DNA of 64,000 bases from contig CM075939.1 of the NCBI GenBank assembly GCA_038030265.1, positions 13,683,253-13,747,252 on the forward strand. The letters run 5' to 3'. Positions 48,065 through 58,026 of the stretch are shown here, piece by piece. The stretch is from Corythucha ciliata (lineage: Eukaryota; Arthropoda; Insecta; Hemiptera; Tingidae). The position numbers and the translations under genes were made by a program. The notes below the pieces were generated by a model, which saw nothing but the letters and a program-made list of their open reading frames with translations, did no database searches and had not been told where the DNA came from. Position 1 is the stretch's first letter, and each line of letters starts with the position of its first letter.

Positions 48065-50501
48065 ATGCCGCCAGAGTTTCAACCTGAGAGAAATGTCGAA
48101 GTCAAAGAAACTTCCGTATTAACGCAACGTGAAAGTGTCACTTTTGCCTGGTGTGGCGTTAACGTGTGGAATGAAAAACGCGGTAGCTCATATTTCAAGG
48201 ATGGATGGTTTGGAGGGAGAAGAAAAGCGGTGGGCTGTAATAGCCGTGACTCCGATGAATGTGCCCGCTCTTCGTCGGACAATATTTTGGAAGATGGTTC
48301 GAACTTGGACAAAATTATGTTTAAGAGGGGGGTTTTAACGTATTATTGTTTGTTGTTTTGACAAAGCTACGGGCATTGCTTACCCGGGCGAGCTGCTCGC
48401 CATTCTAGGCCCGAGCGGAGCTGGAAAAACGACACTTTTAAACGCTCTAACGGGTCGAACGAGTAGACAATTGTCCGTCAGTGGAAACTTTTCAATCAAC
48501 GGAGAGGCGATCGGTGATGATGGTCTGTCGTCGGTGTCTGGGTATGTTCAACAGAAAGACGTGTTCATTGGGTCGCTGACGGTCAGGGAGCATCTCATTT
48601 TTCACGCTGCTCTTCGAATGAATCGGAATTCGACCCATGAGTCCCGCTTGGTGAGAATCGAGGAAGTTATCGACGAGCTATTTCTGTCTGACTGTCAAAA
48701 CACTGTAATCGGCGTTCCGGGAAGATTCAAAGGCCTTTCAGAGGGAGAAATGAAAAGACTGTCTTTTGCGTCTGAAGTGAGTTTAGTTTTTTAAAGACAC
48801 ACGCACACCCTAAAACAAATTGGTTTATGAAGGTACTCACCAACCCACCGTTACTTTTCTGTGATGAGCCCACCTCGGGCTTGGATTCCTTCATGGCTCA
48901 GACTGTTGTCCGCGTCTTAAAAAACATGGCAAGTAAAGGGACAACGGTTATAACGACAATTCATCAACCGTCAACCGAAATATACGGCATGTTCGATAAA
49001 GTCCTCGTAGTGGCCGATGGTCGAGTTGCTTTCCTGGGGACAAACTCCCAGTCTCACGATTTTTTTCTGTCGTGCGTATGCACTACATCTCGGTTTATTT
49101 ATTTATTTTTCACGCAAATTCATTTCCTGTAGTTTGAACGCTCCCTGCCCTTCGAATTACAATCCTGCCGATCACTTCATCCATCTTTTAAGCGTTGGAC
49201 ACGATCCGCTAGAAAACGACAAGGTCGATGCAGTCTGTGATTCCTACAGGGCGTCCTCAGTCGCCATTGAAATGACGGCCATCGCTCAAACTCTAACCGA
49301 TTTAAAAGGAGATGAAGCGAATAACATTAAAACGTTGAGCCGTGGAAATTCTACGGCCCCTTGGTTGACTCAATTCATATTTTTGTTGTGGCGGTCGTGG
49401 CTGGTAATCAAGAAAGACCCCAATTACGTCACAAATTTAACTTTACAGGCAATGGTATACGGATAACATGACAAAAATAAGATAAACTTTCCCCCCCCAC
49501 CTTCTCACCACTGTATTTGTTGTAGGTTGTGGGAATTATTATAGGAATAATATTTTTCCAACAAAAAATCGACAAATACGGCGTTATGAACATCAACGGT
49601 GCTCTGTATTTGTGCGTCTGCAATCGAACGTTTCAAACAATGTACAGCACTGCCCATGTGAGTGTAATAAATAAATGAAAAATGGTTTCCTATAAATTTC
49701 AATTTTTCTCAAAAGACATTCTACTCTGAACTCCAAGTCTTCCTTCGGGAAAACTCCAACGGTTTATACCGCGCAGACGCATACTACTTGGCCAAAACAG
49801 TCGCAGACATTCCCGTATTTTGCGCAGTCCCAGCGTTATTTATGTGCACCGTGTACTTGCTGGTCGGCTTGGATATGGTTTTTATGAAAGTAGTGAACGC
49901 TGTAATTGTTATTGTACTCGTCAACCATGTCGGTGCCTCTTTAGGTGACTGTTGGCAACTTTGACCAAATCAGAGCGATTGTTCAAATGGCTCAAGTCAC
50001 TCCCGGCTCCACATGGACACTATTTCGATGTACTGGTGATCTTTCTTGGTAGCCCCCCCCCCGTTATTCCAAAAGTTACAGGGCACTTTGAACAATAGCT
50101 GTGGTTGCCTTTGAAAACCTACAGGTGGCAAATCACATCATTTTAATAATTTCAGGGTACTTCGTATCGGCGATAAGCCCAAATTTATCGTCAGCTCTGT
50201 CCATGGCACCGAAAATGATCACACCATTCTTTCTACTCGGTGGATTTTTCCGCAACGTAGGGTAAAACACGCCCCCTTCCCCCTTGTCTATTGTCTTTAT
50301 TATTACGTCATCATCCCCCTGTGCAGAGAGATACCTCCTTACTTGAGCTGGATTGGCGATATATCGTGGTTGAAACACGGCTACCAGGCCCTTATGGTGA
50401 ATCAGTGGGCGGACGTAAAGGATATCGCTTGCGGAAGAGGAAACAAAACGAATTGTCCGGCTGATGGGCACGTGATACTGGCGGCTTTCAATTTCCAAGA
50501 G
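48065..50501 (+). CDS. white: White-like ABCG half-transporter, eight exons, 3' end missing
   Basis: Exons: 48065-48296, 48367-48776, 48833-49071, 49133-49454, 49526-49657, 49716-49944, 50156-50261, 50327-50501. All phases agree, giving 615 codons; Drosophila White is near 690. The nucleotide-binding domain comes first, as in ABCG proteins: NILED then [10 protein letters not shown], Walker [10 protein letters not shown] (92-100), Q-loop YVQQKD, Walker [13 protein letters not shown] and switch H258 (IHQPS). The membrane domain follows from about residue 375, with the ABCG re-entry segment and NQWADVKD before a cysteine-containing extracellular loop. White pairs with Scarlet or Brown to move pigment precursors into granules. 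The signature reads LSEGE (201-205) instead of LSGGE. The last exon, with the final helix, was not found downstream, where repeats and retroelements begin. Exon 1 uses a weak GTTCGA donor. Confidence 0.88.
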
Positions 50502-50559
50502 GTATGAAAACCCCGGAGCTATAGAATTTTTGATTTGAAAAACTAAAATTTCTCTGCAC

Positions 50560-51850
50560 CCCCCTCCATCCGCGATTAGCGAATCGTCCGTTAAGCAGTT
50601 TTAAGGGTGTGTTTAGTCAATCAAGCCATTTTCAGCTCAAGTTCAAGCGTGAATCGTAAGTTTAATCATTTTATAGACAGCATAGAGTCAGTTTTACCAA
50701 TTTTTGAGCGTGAGTAGCCACAGTTTGGCAATTTTCTCGGCGAAAACTGTCCAGAACGGCCATTGCTGGCAGACGTGAATATATGTATATTCAGTGTGGT
50801 ATTTTCAGGGCACCCGAATCCGTCTTTCTAGTCGGATTCTACGGAAAATTAGTTTGTTGTTTGAGTGCGAACTCAGTTTAGCTATTACGAGCTCGTACCG
50901 AGGCGCGAATCGTTAATTCCACCATTTTGTGGACGCAAATTGTCAGTTTCGCCATTTTTATGGTGTGAGTCGTCAGTTGGCCATTTCCAAGGTGCAGATT
51001 GTCAGGAAATTTATACAAGAAGTGAATATTAGCCATGGCGACATTTTCAGGGCAAGAATCCACGTTATTTCAGGTCAGAATGGTCGCAGCTTTGCCGTTT
51101 TCACAGCGGGAATTGCCAGTTTGGCCATTTTTAAAGCAGGCAATGCATGTTTAGCCATTCCCTACATGTGAATGCTCAGTTTTGCCATTTTCAGGGCGTA
51201 TGATATAGTCAAGTCAAGCCAAAGGCGCGATTTGGCCATTTTTACAGCAGGCAATGCATGTTTAGCCATTTTCTTCACGCAAATGCTCAGTTTTGCCACT
51301 ATCAGGGCTGGAATCACCCGTTGAGGCATTTAAAGAGCTCAAATTCGGGGCTCGTAAAGTCAGTTTGGCCGTTTTGAGAGTGCGAATCGTCAGTTTTGCC
51401 ATTTTTTTTAGGGCGTCACGTCGAGCCAAAGGCGCGAAATGATCAGTTTTGCCATTGTTTGCACGGGAATGGTCGATTTTTTCAGGGCAGGAATCATCAG
51501 TTTAGGCATTTTCCAGGTCGCGAATATCCTGTTAAGCCATTTTTGGGACGCAAACATGGTCCGTCAAGCCAAAGTTGCAAAAGGTCAGCATTGGCCATTT
51601 TTTGGCATGTGACTGCTTGATTTAGCCATTTTCAAGGGTGCAGGAACCGTTAGCTCAGTCATTTTTAGGGCACTTGAAGTCCGTTTGGCTACTTTTAGAG
51701 CAGGGAATTTATAGTTTGGCAATTTTAAGGGCGCAAATATTGGTCCGTTCACTCCTGTGCAAGGCGGTAATTGTCAGTTATGCCAGATTGAGGGCGCGAT
51801 TACAGTCAGTTTAGCCGGTTTTATAGTGGGAATAGTCATAGTTTGGCTAT
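50560..51850 (+). repeat. Degenerate ~30-bp array, GCCATTTTCAGGGCGCGAATCGTCAG type
   Basis: Units join CAGTTTTGCCATTTT and AGGGCGCGAATCGT, about 40 diverged copies. This is the opposite orientation of the array at 29740-31240. It starts just after White-like exon 8, within what should be its next intron. Confidence 0.65.
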
Positions 51851-52239
51851 TTCGTATTTTTCAAGTTTAATGCGGCGATTTTTAATCTTTAGCGTTAGGA
51901 GAATAATATAGTGTTCAAGGAGCTCGGCTCCCGTCAAAAATTATTCGTCCACGAGCTCCTTGAAATTCTATCCTCCTGGTCGTTGGGGACGAAGTCTCGT
52001 CAAAAACCATAGAAATGGTTCTTTCTCGACCAAATCCCTTTAAAATGTGGTTTTAATGAACCAGAATTGCTTACATGTTTTGCGAAATCGGTTTATGCGA
52101 GATTTAGGCGACGAGCTGAAAATCCATTTTTCGGAGAGTGTCACCCGAGGAAATGTTTCTTAAAATTGTCTTCACTTGTCCGATAATTAATTAATTGTGT
52201 TGATTTAGACGATCCTTCACGACAATTGGGATCACTCCC
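51851..52239. other. Non-coding with a short inverted repeat
   Basis: TTCAAGGAGCTC (51913-51924) is inverted at GAGCTCCTTGAA (51954-51965) around a 29-bp loop, in a stretch without repeat units or exons. Searched for the last White-like exon without success. Confidence 0.4.
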
Positions 52240-52495
52240 CTCTCACCTCATCTGTGAATTTGAGGGGGTGGGGAGGCTGAAATAAAGAAATTAACCTGTA
52301 AATCAGGTACTTACCACTTATTACTAGTTTGTGTTCCGAGAAAAAATTGCTCCCCAGGTGGGATTCGAACCCACGATCTCCTGGTTTTCCGTCAGGTGCT
52401 GTACCCGGGAATCCATGCAAAGGGCAAATCCACCAGAGAGAAATACCCTCTCGATACTCAATAGCACCTATCAGGTCAGTGCATGTCATACCCAG
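52240..52495 (-). mobile_element. Single copy of the tRNA-derived element
   Basis: The same order as the left arm at 456-790: tail (CCTCACC...GAGGCTGAAATAAAG), splice-like segment, T6 run, tRNA-like body (52350-52413) and leader ending GGTCAGTGCATGTCATAC. The D-arm and A box are deleted (about 13 nt) while the T-arm and B box GGTTCGAATCC are intact, so Pol III activity is unlikely. It shows that the unit spreads without its foldback partner. Confidence 0.75.
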
Positions 52496-52682
52496 CCAGG
52501 CCATTTTTTAAAAATTTTATTACATATTTCTTTTTTTATTGCATTAATTTGGTTCACTCAGTGAGCCCAAACCACGAAAATAAGTTTTTGGTGGGATAAA
52601 CCCACGAAATAAATTTCATAATGAGCAAAATCCGTTTATCAGTGAGCCAGACAACCCGCGAAAGCAGTGGGAGTACCTTGAA

Positions 52683-52755
52683 ACTCCCCGGCGGGATTTG
52701 AACCCGCAACCTCTGGATTACCAGTCCAGAACGCTGCCATTTGCGCTACGGAGAC
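52683..52755 (-). tRNA. tRNA-Thr(GGT)-like sequence, possibly pseudo or SINE head
   Basis: 73 nt folding as acceptor GTCTCCG/CGGGGAG (one G-G mismatch at the outer pair), D-arm GCGC...GCGT, anticodon stem CTGGA/TCCAG with loop CTGGTAA (anticodon GGT), and T-arm GCGGG-TTCAAAT-CCCGC. No T-run follows within 20 nt. Its leader contains CCTGGGTGGGGTTC, matching CCTGGGTGGATTC in the leader of the tRNA-derived element at 691-790. That suggests both belong to one type of mobile cassette rather than being a free-standing tRNA gene. Confidence 0.6.
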
Positions 52756-52805
52756 GCCTATGGGAGTCGTACTCCGAGGGATAGGCTAAGCCGAACCCCA
52801 CCCAG

Positions 52806-52834
52806 GTCCATTGTTTCTCGAAACAATGGACTGG
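52806..52834. repeat. Perfect hairpin at the LTR break
   Basis: TCCATTGTTTCTCGAAACAATGGA is a palindrome with a short CTCG centre, lying exactly where the gypsy A 3' LTR loses similarity to its partner. It may mark the joint of a secondary insertion. Confidence 0.6.
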
Positions 52835-52882
52835 TGGAGTGTCGAAAAAGGGAAAGGGGAAGGTCTGGGCAATAGGGTAACA
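52834..52882 (-). repeat. Gypsy A 3' LTR remnant (49 bp)
   Basis: Matches 63148-63196 with one mismatch over 49 bp. On the minus strand it begins TGTTACCCTATTGCC as a 5' LTR edge should. The remaining ~88 bp of the LTR are missing beyond the hairpin at 52806-52834. Confidence 0.75.
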
Positions 52883-52975
52883 ATTCCTTTTTTTTTTTTT
52901 TTTTTTTTTTTTTTTCTCGGTAGAGGTTTCAGGTATCTTTCGTTTCTTCGGTTATGAGTTCCGGTTTCCTTCTTA
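52883..52975 (-). other. Polypurine tract of gypsy A overlapping the integrase C-terminal code
   Basis: Just before the 3' LTR, minus strand, lies a 28-base A-run followed by GGAAT, a plausible plus-strand primer site. Reading upstream, the integrase C-terminal motif (PRQYVVKK, then HNRRNERYLKPLPRKKK) runs straight into the A-run as lysine codons. Confidence 0.6.
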
Positions 52976-53604
52976 ACGACGTATTGGCGAGGCTGAGGGC
53001 TCTTCTGGACTATTTTTGCTGCTTCTTTCCGGTCCTCTATCTACACCTTTGAGTTTGGATTGAACCGTCTTTCTTTTTGAAGCCGATGTCCTCGTTCGAA
53101 GTATTTCTTCTGCTTATCCTTTGATTTCCGCTGCAGTTTTTGTATTTCATCATGATTTATAACTTTAGGCATCAATTTTGCTTGTGTTAAGGGCAAGTTG
53201 CTTTGCAGCACTCGTTGCATTAGAAGCTCAGACGGGCTTAAACCATAGCTAGTTTGAGTTGAGTTATATATCAACAGCGCCATGTATATGTATATCCTAA
53301 TCTTTTTGAGCAGATTCTTGATAATTTTTACTGCACTTTCAGCTTGTCCATTGTTTTGATAATGCAGGGGACTACTCTTGAGATGCTCGAAACCGTAAAC
53401 TTTTTGAAAATTAGTCCAGTCCTTGGACTCAAACTGCGATCCACATTCTGTCATGATTTCATCTGGTATCCCATGTCTTGAAAAAATTTGCTTTATCGCG
53501 GTAATTACGTTAGTAGTAGACATGTCGGAGAGAGAAACAAATTCCAGAAACTTCGAATAATAATCTACTGCTACTAAAAAGTTTTCACCTTTGTACATCG
53601 CCAA
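52976..53604 (-). pseudogene. Gypsy A integrase core and C-terminus (degenerate)
   Basis: The frame 53041-53604 contains the retroviral-type integrase core: an aspartate-bearing start (VAVDYYSKFLEF), the second catalytic region (ECGSQF where DNGPQF is usual) and the glutamate region NNGQAESAVKIIK. The second catalytic Asp is replaced by Glu. A frameshift near 53606 separates it from the upstream zinc-binding domain, and another near 53041 from the C-terminal tail. Not functional as it stands. Confidence 0.85.
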
Positions 53605-53612
53605 GTCTACAC

Positions 53613-54176
53613 CTATTCTTTCCCACGGACGATCGGGATGAGGGGAAGATGGTTCATTGGCCTATTTGTAATGCATTCAGTACAGTTTTTGACAAAATTT
53701 GTTATATCTTTTGTGATTCCAGGCCACCAAACGGTTTCATTCGCCCTTTTTAAACTCTTTTCTATACCTTGATGACCGACGTGAATACGGTCCAGCAATT
53801 CTTTCCTGATCGAAGTAGGGACAATAATTCTTTCGTTTTTCCAGAGCATGTCATCTTTTTCTGTTATTGTAGTTCTATGTGTCCAGAAAACTCGTAAATT
53901 TTGCTGGACATTAGCTTTGTGTTGTGGCCAACCTTTCCTACACGTGTCTCTTTGGTCTCCGAATTCAGTGTTTTGCTTGTCCTTGATTGAATTAAACAGC
54001 TTCTTCGAAACGCTTCGAGTTTGTTTCGTCGTTAGAAATTGAATGTAAGCTTCCGTTTCCTCTGTGAATCGTTCGTCATCCGTATCAGTCAGAGGTGCTC
54101 GAGATAAAAAATCTGCTGTAATAAGTTTTTTTCCAGGGACGTATCCGATATTATAATCGAACCTCATTAGACGCAT
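53613..54176 (-). pseudogene. Gypsy A RNase H end and integrase zinc-binding domain
   Basis: Starts in the last part of RNase H (GYVPGKKLITADFLSRAPL). It then shows the H2C2 integrase finger (HVGHQGIEKSLKRA, VWWPGITKDI, CTECI). The order RNase H then integrase and the wording place the element with K02A2.6/Mag-type gypsy elements. Confidence 0.85.
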
Positions 54177-55031
54177 TTTGAATCTTTGAATCCTGATCGG
54201 TAGTTCGTGCAGTCCTTTTTTCCCTAGTAGAGATATTAGAGGCTTGTGATCTGTCTGAATTTGAAATTCTCGGCCAATTATAAATTGCCATAATCACTCA
54301 CAGGCCCAAGTGATGGCGTAAGCTTCTTTCTCTATTTGAGAATAATTTTGCTGGGTACGGCTTATGCAACGGGTCGTAATGTGCAACTCAAACTATCTTC
54401 TTGTAACAAAACTGCACCAATCCCAGAGGAAGAAGCATCACTTGCGATCACCGTCTTCCTGTCTAACTTGTAAGGCATCAGGACGGGCGCTTTGGAAAGG
54501 GTACTTTTAGCGACGTTAGAAGCTTTTTCTTGGTCCGGGCCTCAGACGAACTCCTGGCCTTTTTTTAGAAGGCCTCGAATTTGGGCTACGATTTCTGAAC
54601 CGTGTTTAATAAATTTGCCTAAATGGTTGAACAAGCCTAGAAACTTCTTGACGTCGGTTGTGTTGAGAGGAGTTGACATTTCCCTTAAAGCTTTTGTATG
54701 CTTTGGATCAGATCTTATCCCATCTGAAGTAATTAAATTTCCTAGAAATTATATTTCTTCCTTTCTAATGAGACACTTATCTGGGTTTAAAGTTACTCCT
54801 TCATGTTCCATTTGGTTCAGAACATGTTTAAGACGATAGTCGTGCTCTTCTTTTGATGAACCCATAATCAATACATCATTCTTATAACAGAGAACCCCTG
54901 GTATGTTTTCAATGGTACTGTCCATTCTTTTTTGAAAAAAAATCTGGTGCTACCGATAATCCGAACGGCATCCTGGTGAACGAAAATTTCCCGATGGGAG
55001 TAAGTTTCGGGAAAGTTTCGATGAGCTCTTA
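54177..55031 (-). pseudogene. Gypsy A reverse transcriptase C-part and RNase H, broken
   Basis: Fragments on the minus strand include FTRMPFGLSVAPDFF, then GVLCYKNDVLIMG after a frameshift in a T8 run, and RNase H pieces (IASDASSSGIGAVLLQ, YSQIEKEAYAITWACE then a TGA stop). The RT catalytic box YxDD reads YKND, so one aspartate is Asn. The RT N-terminal half is absent: the sequence is cut at 55031 by the foldback element. Confidence 0.8.
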
Positions 55032-57955
55032 AGCCGTGTACACACGGATACTTTTCTGTCCTGTCAATAAATTTTTAAGATTTTTAGGAATGTTCGTTTG
55101 TCGTGATGTCAAAAAGTGTAAAAACCATATGTTTCTATGAAAAAACCAAGAGAAAACGGAGAAATTTTGGAAAAATATCTCCTTTCTCCCTACCACGGAA
55201 ACCCAGCTTAGAAATACCGCGTCTACTTTAGCCCTGTGAACATAGGTGGGCAGGACATAAAAAATGGGAGTAACTTTTGGGGCTTGAAAATAAACAATTT
55301 CATTCGGAATAATAGAGAGATTTTGCAAACAGCTCCGCAAACGCTAACGTTAACGCTATTCACATTTCATCGAACAAAATGTTTACTACCCTAGCAATAC
55401 GTACACAAAAATCAACTTTTGCGTTTACGGGACTGGTTGCAATATCTCTCCAATATAGGTACATACGGTAACAGGGACGGATTTAGAGTTTTTTGCCGGG
55501 GGGGGGGGGGTTCTTAAGCACTTTAGGTCTGTCGTTTACTGGAAGCGTTTTCGAGCAAAACCGCGACAACCCTGTACACTGTACACCCCGCCCTGTACAC
55601 ACGGAGACTTTTCTGTCCTGTCTTCTACTGTAGCTGGTGTTCAAAGTAGTTAAAAACATTAAAAGTGAAGTTTTAGGTTTGTTTGGTTGAATGATGGTTC
55701 AAGAAATTGAATTTTTTCTTTTTTATTATGCCCATTTTGAAGCCCATGGAGGGGCTTAGTATGAAATTATTCGCACATATTTGAAGTATGTTTATTACCC
55801 CCTCTCTTAAATCCCTCTGCTGAAGTGAAACAAAAAACCAAAATGCTTCGTTTGAACACTGAAATATATTGCCATATGGGCAGACAAGTACTTGAGCAAG
55901 AAATGTCCGACTTTTTCCCAGATTTGTTGCAAGACCTTTTTTTCAGGCAACATTCTACCTTCTAGGGGTTCGGGGAACTGGGGGCCTGTTCTATAACTTT
56001 TAACTGTCACTATCACTGTCTCTTTCCACCCGTCCTCCCCATTAACATGTGATTTAATTCTGGGCGGACCGGTGGAAAAGGCTATTCCTAGGAACGCTGA
56101 AATCTTACAGAACAAGCCCCCAAAACAGATGATACCTCGACCCCCGTCCTTTCATCCTCGTCTTCTTTCCTCTTCTTAATTCTGTATTTATTACATTACT
56201 TACTTAATTAAAATGTGGACATTAATGTGCGTGGGGGACACGAGATTTTTTAAAAAGTAAAACAGTAAAAAAGTGCGTCGTGTGCCTCCCGCACAGAATA
56301 TCGGGCAAAGAATGGGGGCCCAGATTGGCAAAGACGACTCTTGAGTCTTGGATGTTATGCAGGGTACGGGGCTGTAATTGCTGTCAAGATAGGCAAAGCC
56401 TGCGCCATCTGATGGCCACAAGGTTGAGGGTCTGGACTTCTGAACCCTCAACTTCAACTTACAACACGAACAAGAGCACTTTGTGGTTAGAGCCTTTTGT
56501 GGTTGGAGCATTTTGTGGTTACAGCTGTCTGTGGTTAGAGGATTGTGTGGTCAGACCACTTTTAGGGGTTCAATGTTCTTTATACTTCAAAGTGTTTGTG
56601 GTTAGAGCAGAGCGTATTTTGGTTAAAACATTTTTGTGGTTATAGAGCTTTTTGGGTTAGAGTTGTTTGAACTCAAGGACGTCCTTCGCAACTCCCCTGT
56701 CCTCTCTATCACGACACCTCAAGTCGGGTGTCCAGATCATCAACGTCGGGTGATCAGTCGTTGAAAGAGTCTTCACTGTTCAGTAATTATAAGTATATTG
56801 AACTTATTGACTCAATAAACTCTACATGCAAAGAAGCTGAGGTTCCAGTTCTGTCAAGTCGACTTTTATTATGTTCTGCGGAATGAGCACGAGAAGCTCG
56901 AACTCATGGACTGAATCTCTCCTTCATGCCCTCCAAGATTCCTTTGATTGATCCTTTGATTCAAAGAAATCTTCAACATCCTCAGTCTGAGGATCCGGTC
57001 GATTCTTCATCTGCTGAGTAATGCGAGGCTCCTTGGTTTCAATAGATTGAGAGTTCAACAATACCTTGTTTCTTCAAAAATTGTTCTAAACTCTCGATTT
57101 GAGTTTCTTTTAACGGATTCATAAAAAATAATGCTTCCTCCGCTGTTTTTTCTGTTTTCCAATCTTACGGTGGATGGGGGTGGCGACTGCCCCAACCTCC
57201 AACTTGTAGCCACCCACACATACGTACATCGCCAATTGCGAGTGCAGTTTACAGCAAGCTCTCTCATTGAAGAACAAGACCGGTCGTCCACTGGAAGCGT
57301 TTTCGAGCGGCGCGACAACGAGCGTACATCAAAAAGGCTTGAATGCATGCACTGTAGCTAAGCCTGCAGAGGACGACGTCACATTCAATTCAAGACTTTG
57401 GGATGTACGCTCGTTGTCGCGGTTTTGCCTCGAAAACGCTTCCAGTAAACGACAGACCCAAAGTGCTTAAGAACCCCCCCCCCCCCAGCAAAAAACTCTA
57501 AATCCGTCCCTGTTACCGTATGTACCTACATTGGAAAGATTTTGCAACCAGTCCCGTAAACGCAAAAGTTAATTTTTGTGTTCGCGTTGCTAGGGTAGTA
57601 AACATTTTGTTCGTTGAAATGCGAATAGCGTTAACGTTAGCGTTGGCGGAGCTGTTTGCAAAATCTCTCTATTATTCCGAATGAAATTGTTTATTTTCAA
57701 GCCCCAAAAGTTACTCCCATTTTTTATGTCCTGCTCTCCTATGTTCACAGGGCTGATGTAGACGCGGTATTTCTAAGCTGGGTTTCCGTGGTAGGGAGAA
57801 AGGAGATATTTTTCCAAAATGTCTCCGTTTTTTCTTGGTTTTTTCATAGAAACATATGGTTTTTACACTTTTTGACATCACGACAAACGAACATTCCTAA
57901 AAATCTTGAAAATTTCATGACAGGACAGAAAAGTCTCCGTGTGTACACGGCTTTA
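55029..57955. mobile_element. 2921-bp foldback DNA element with 540-bp inverted repeats
   Basis: Left arm 55032-55570 and right arm 57413-57952 are inverted repeats of about 540 bp. They start AGCCGTGTACACACGG and are flanked by TTA on both sides (55029-55031, 57953-57955). A 3-bp TTA duplication fits PIF/Harbinger-type elements; a degenerate TTAA (left TTAA, right TTTA) cannot be excluded. The arms carry antisense copies of one frame (55029-55340 minus and 57656-57961 plus) that resemble no transposase. The interior has no transposase, a second inverted pair (57285-57333 with 57402-57452), an internal copy of the terminal 30 bp (about 55593-55622) and a GTGGTTAGAGC repeat (56470-56660). It is therefore non-autonomous. 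Confidence 0.85.
56470..56660 (+). repeat. Tandem GTGGTTAGAGCATTTT units inside the foldback element
   Basis: About nine diverged units of 16-30 bp with TTTGTGGTTAGAGC. They resemble, on the other strand, the CCACAGCAAAGG units at 34030, though the similarity is short. Confidence 0.5.
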
Positions 57956-58026
57956 GGGTGAAAATTGTTTTTGAACTGTGATGACATCTGCATGAACTAT
58001 TTCAAAAGGTTTAGATGGTGTTGAAG
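57956..58026 (-). pseudogene. Gypsy B integrase catalytic-core start, truncated
   Basis: Minus-strand words STPSKPFEIVHADVITV match the opening of an integrase core, containing its first catalytic Asp, one frame away from the upstream frame (58027-59370). The sequence ends at the foldback element (57955). The rest of the core, any env gene and the 3' LTR are missing. Confidence 0.7.

Noticed and set aside
48065..48182. Shorter White-like exon 1 ending at a GTAGCT donor
   Set aside because: It would delete the strand before Walker A. The longer exon to 48296 restores NILED before TGIAYPGE and leaves a 70-bp intron like its neighbours.
48129..48338. Alternative frame over White-like exon 1
   Set aside because: Only the frame from 48065 gives the family N-terminus and joins in phase to the [10 protein letters not shown] segment.
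54492..54839. 115-codon plus-strand frame
   Set aside because: Antisense of the gypsy A reverse transcriptase remnant.
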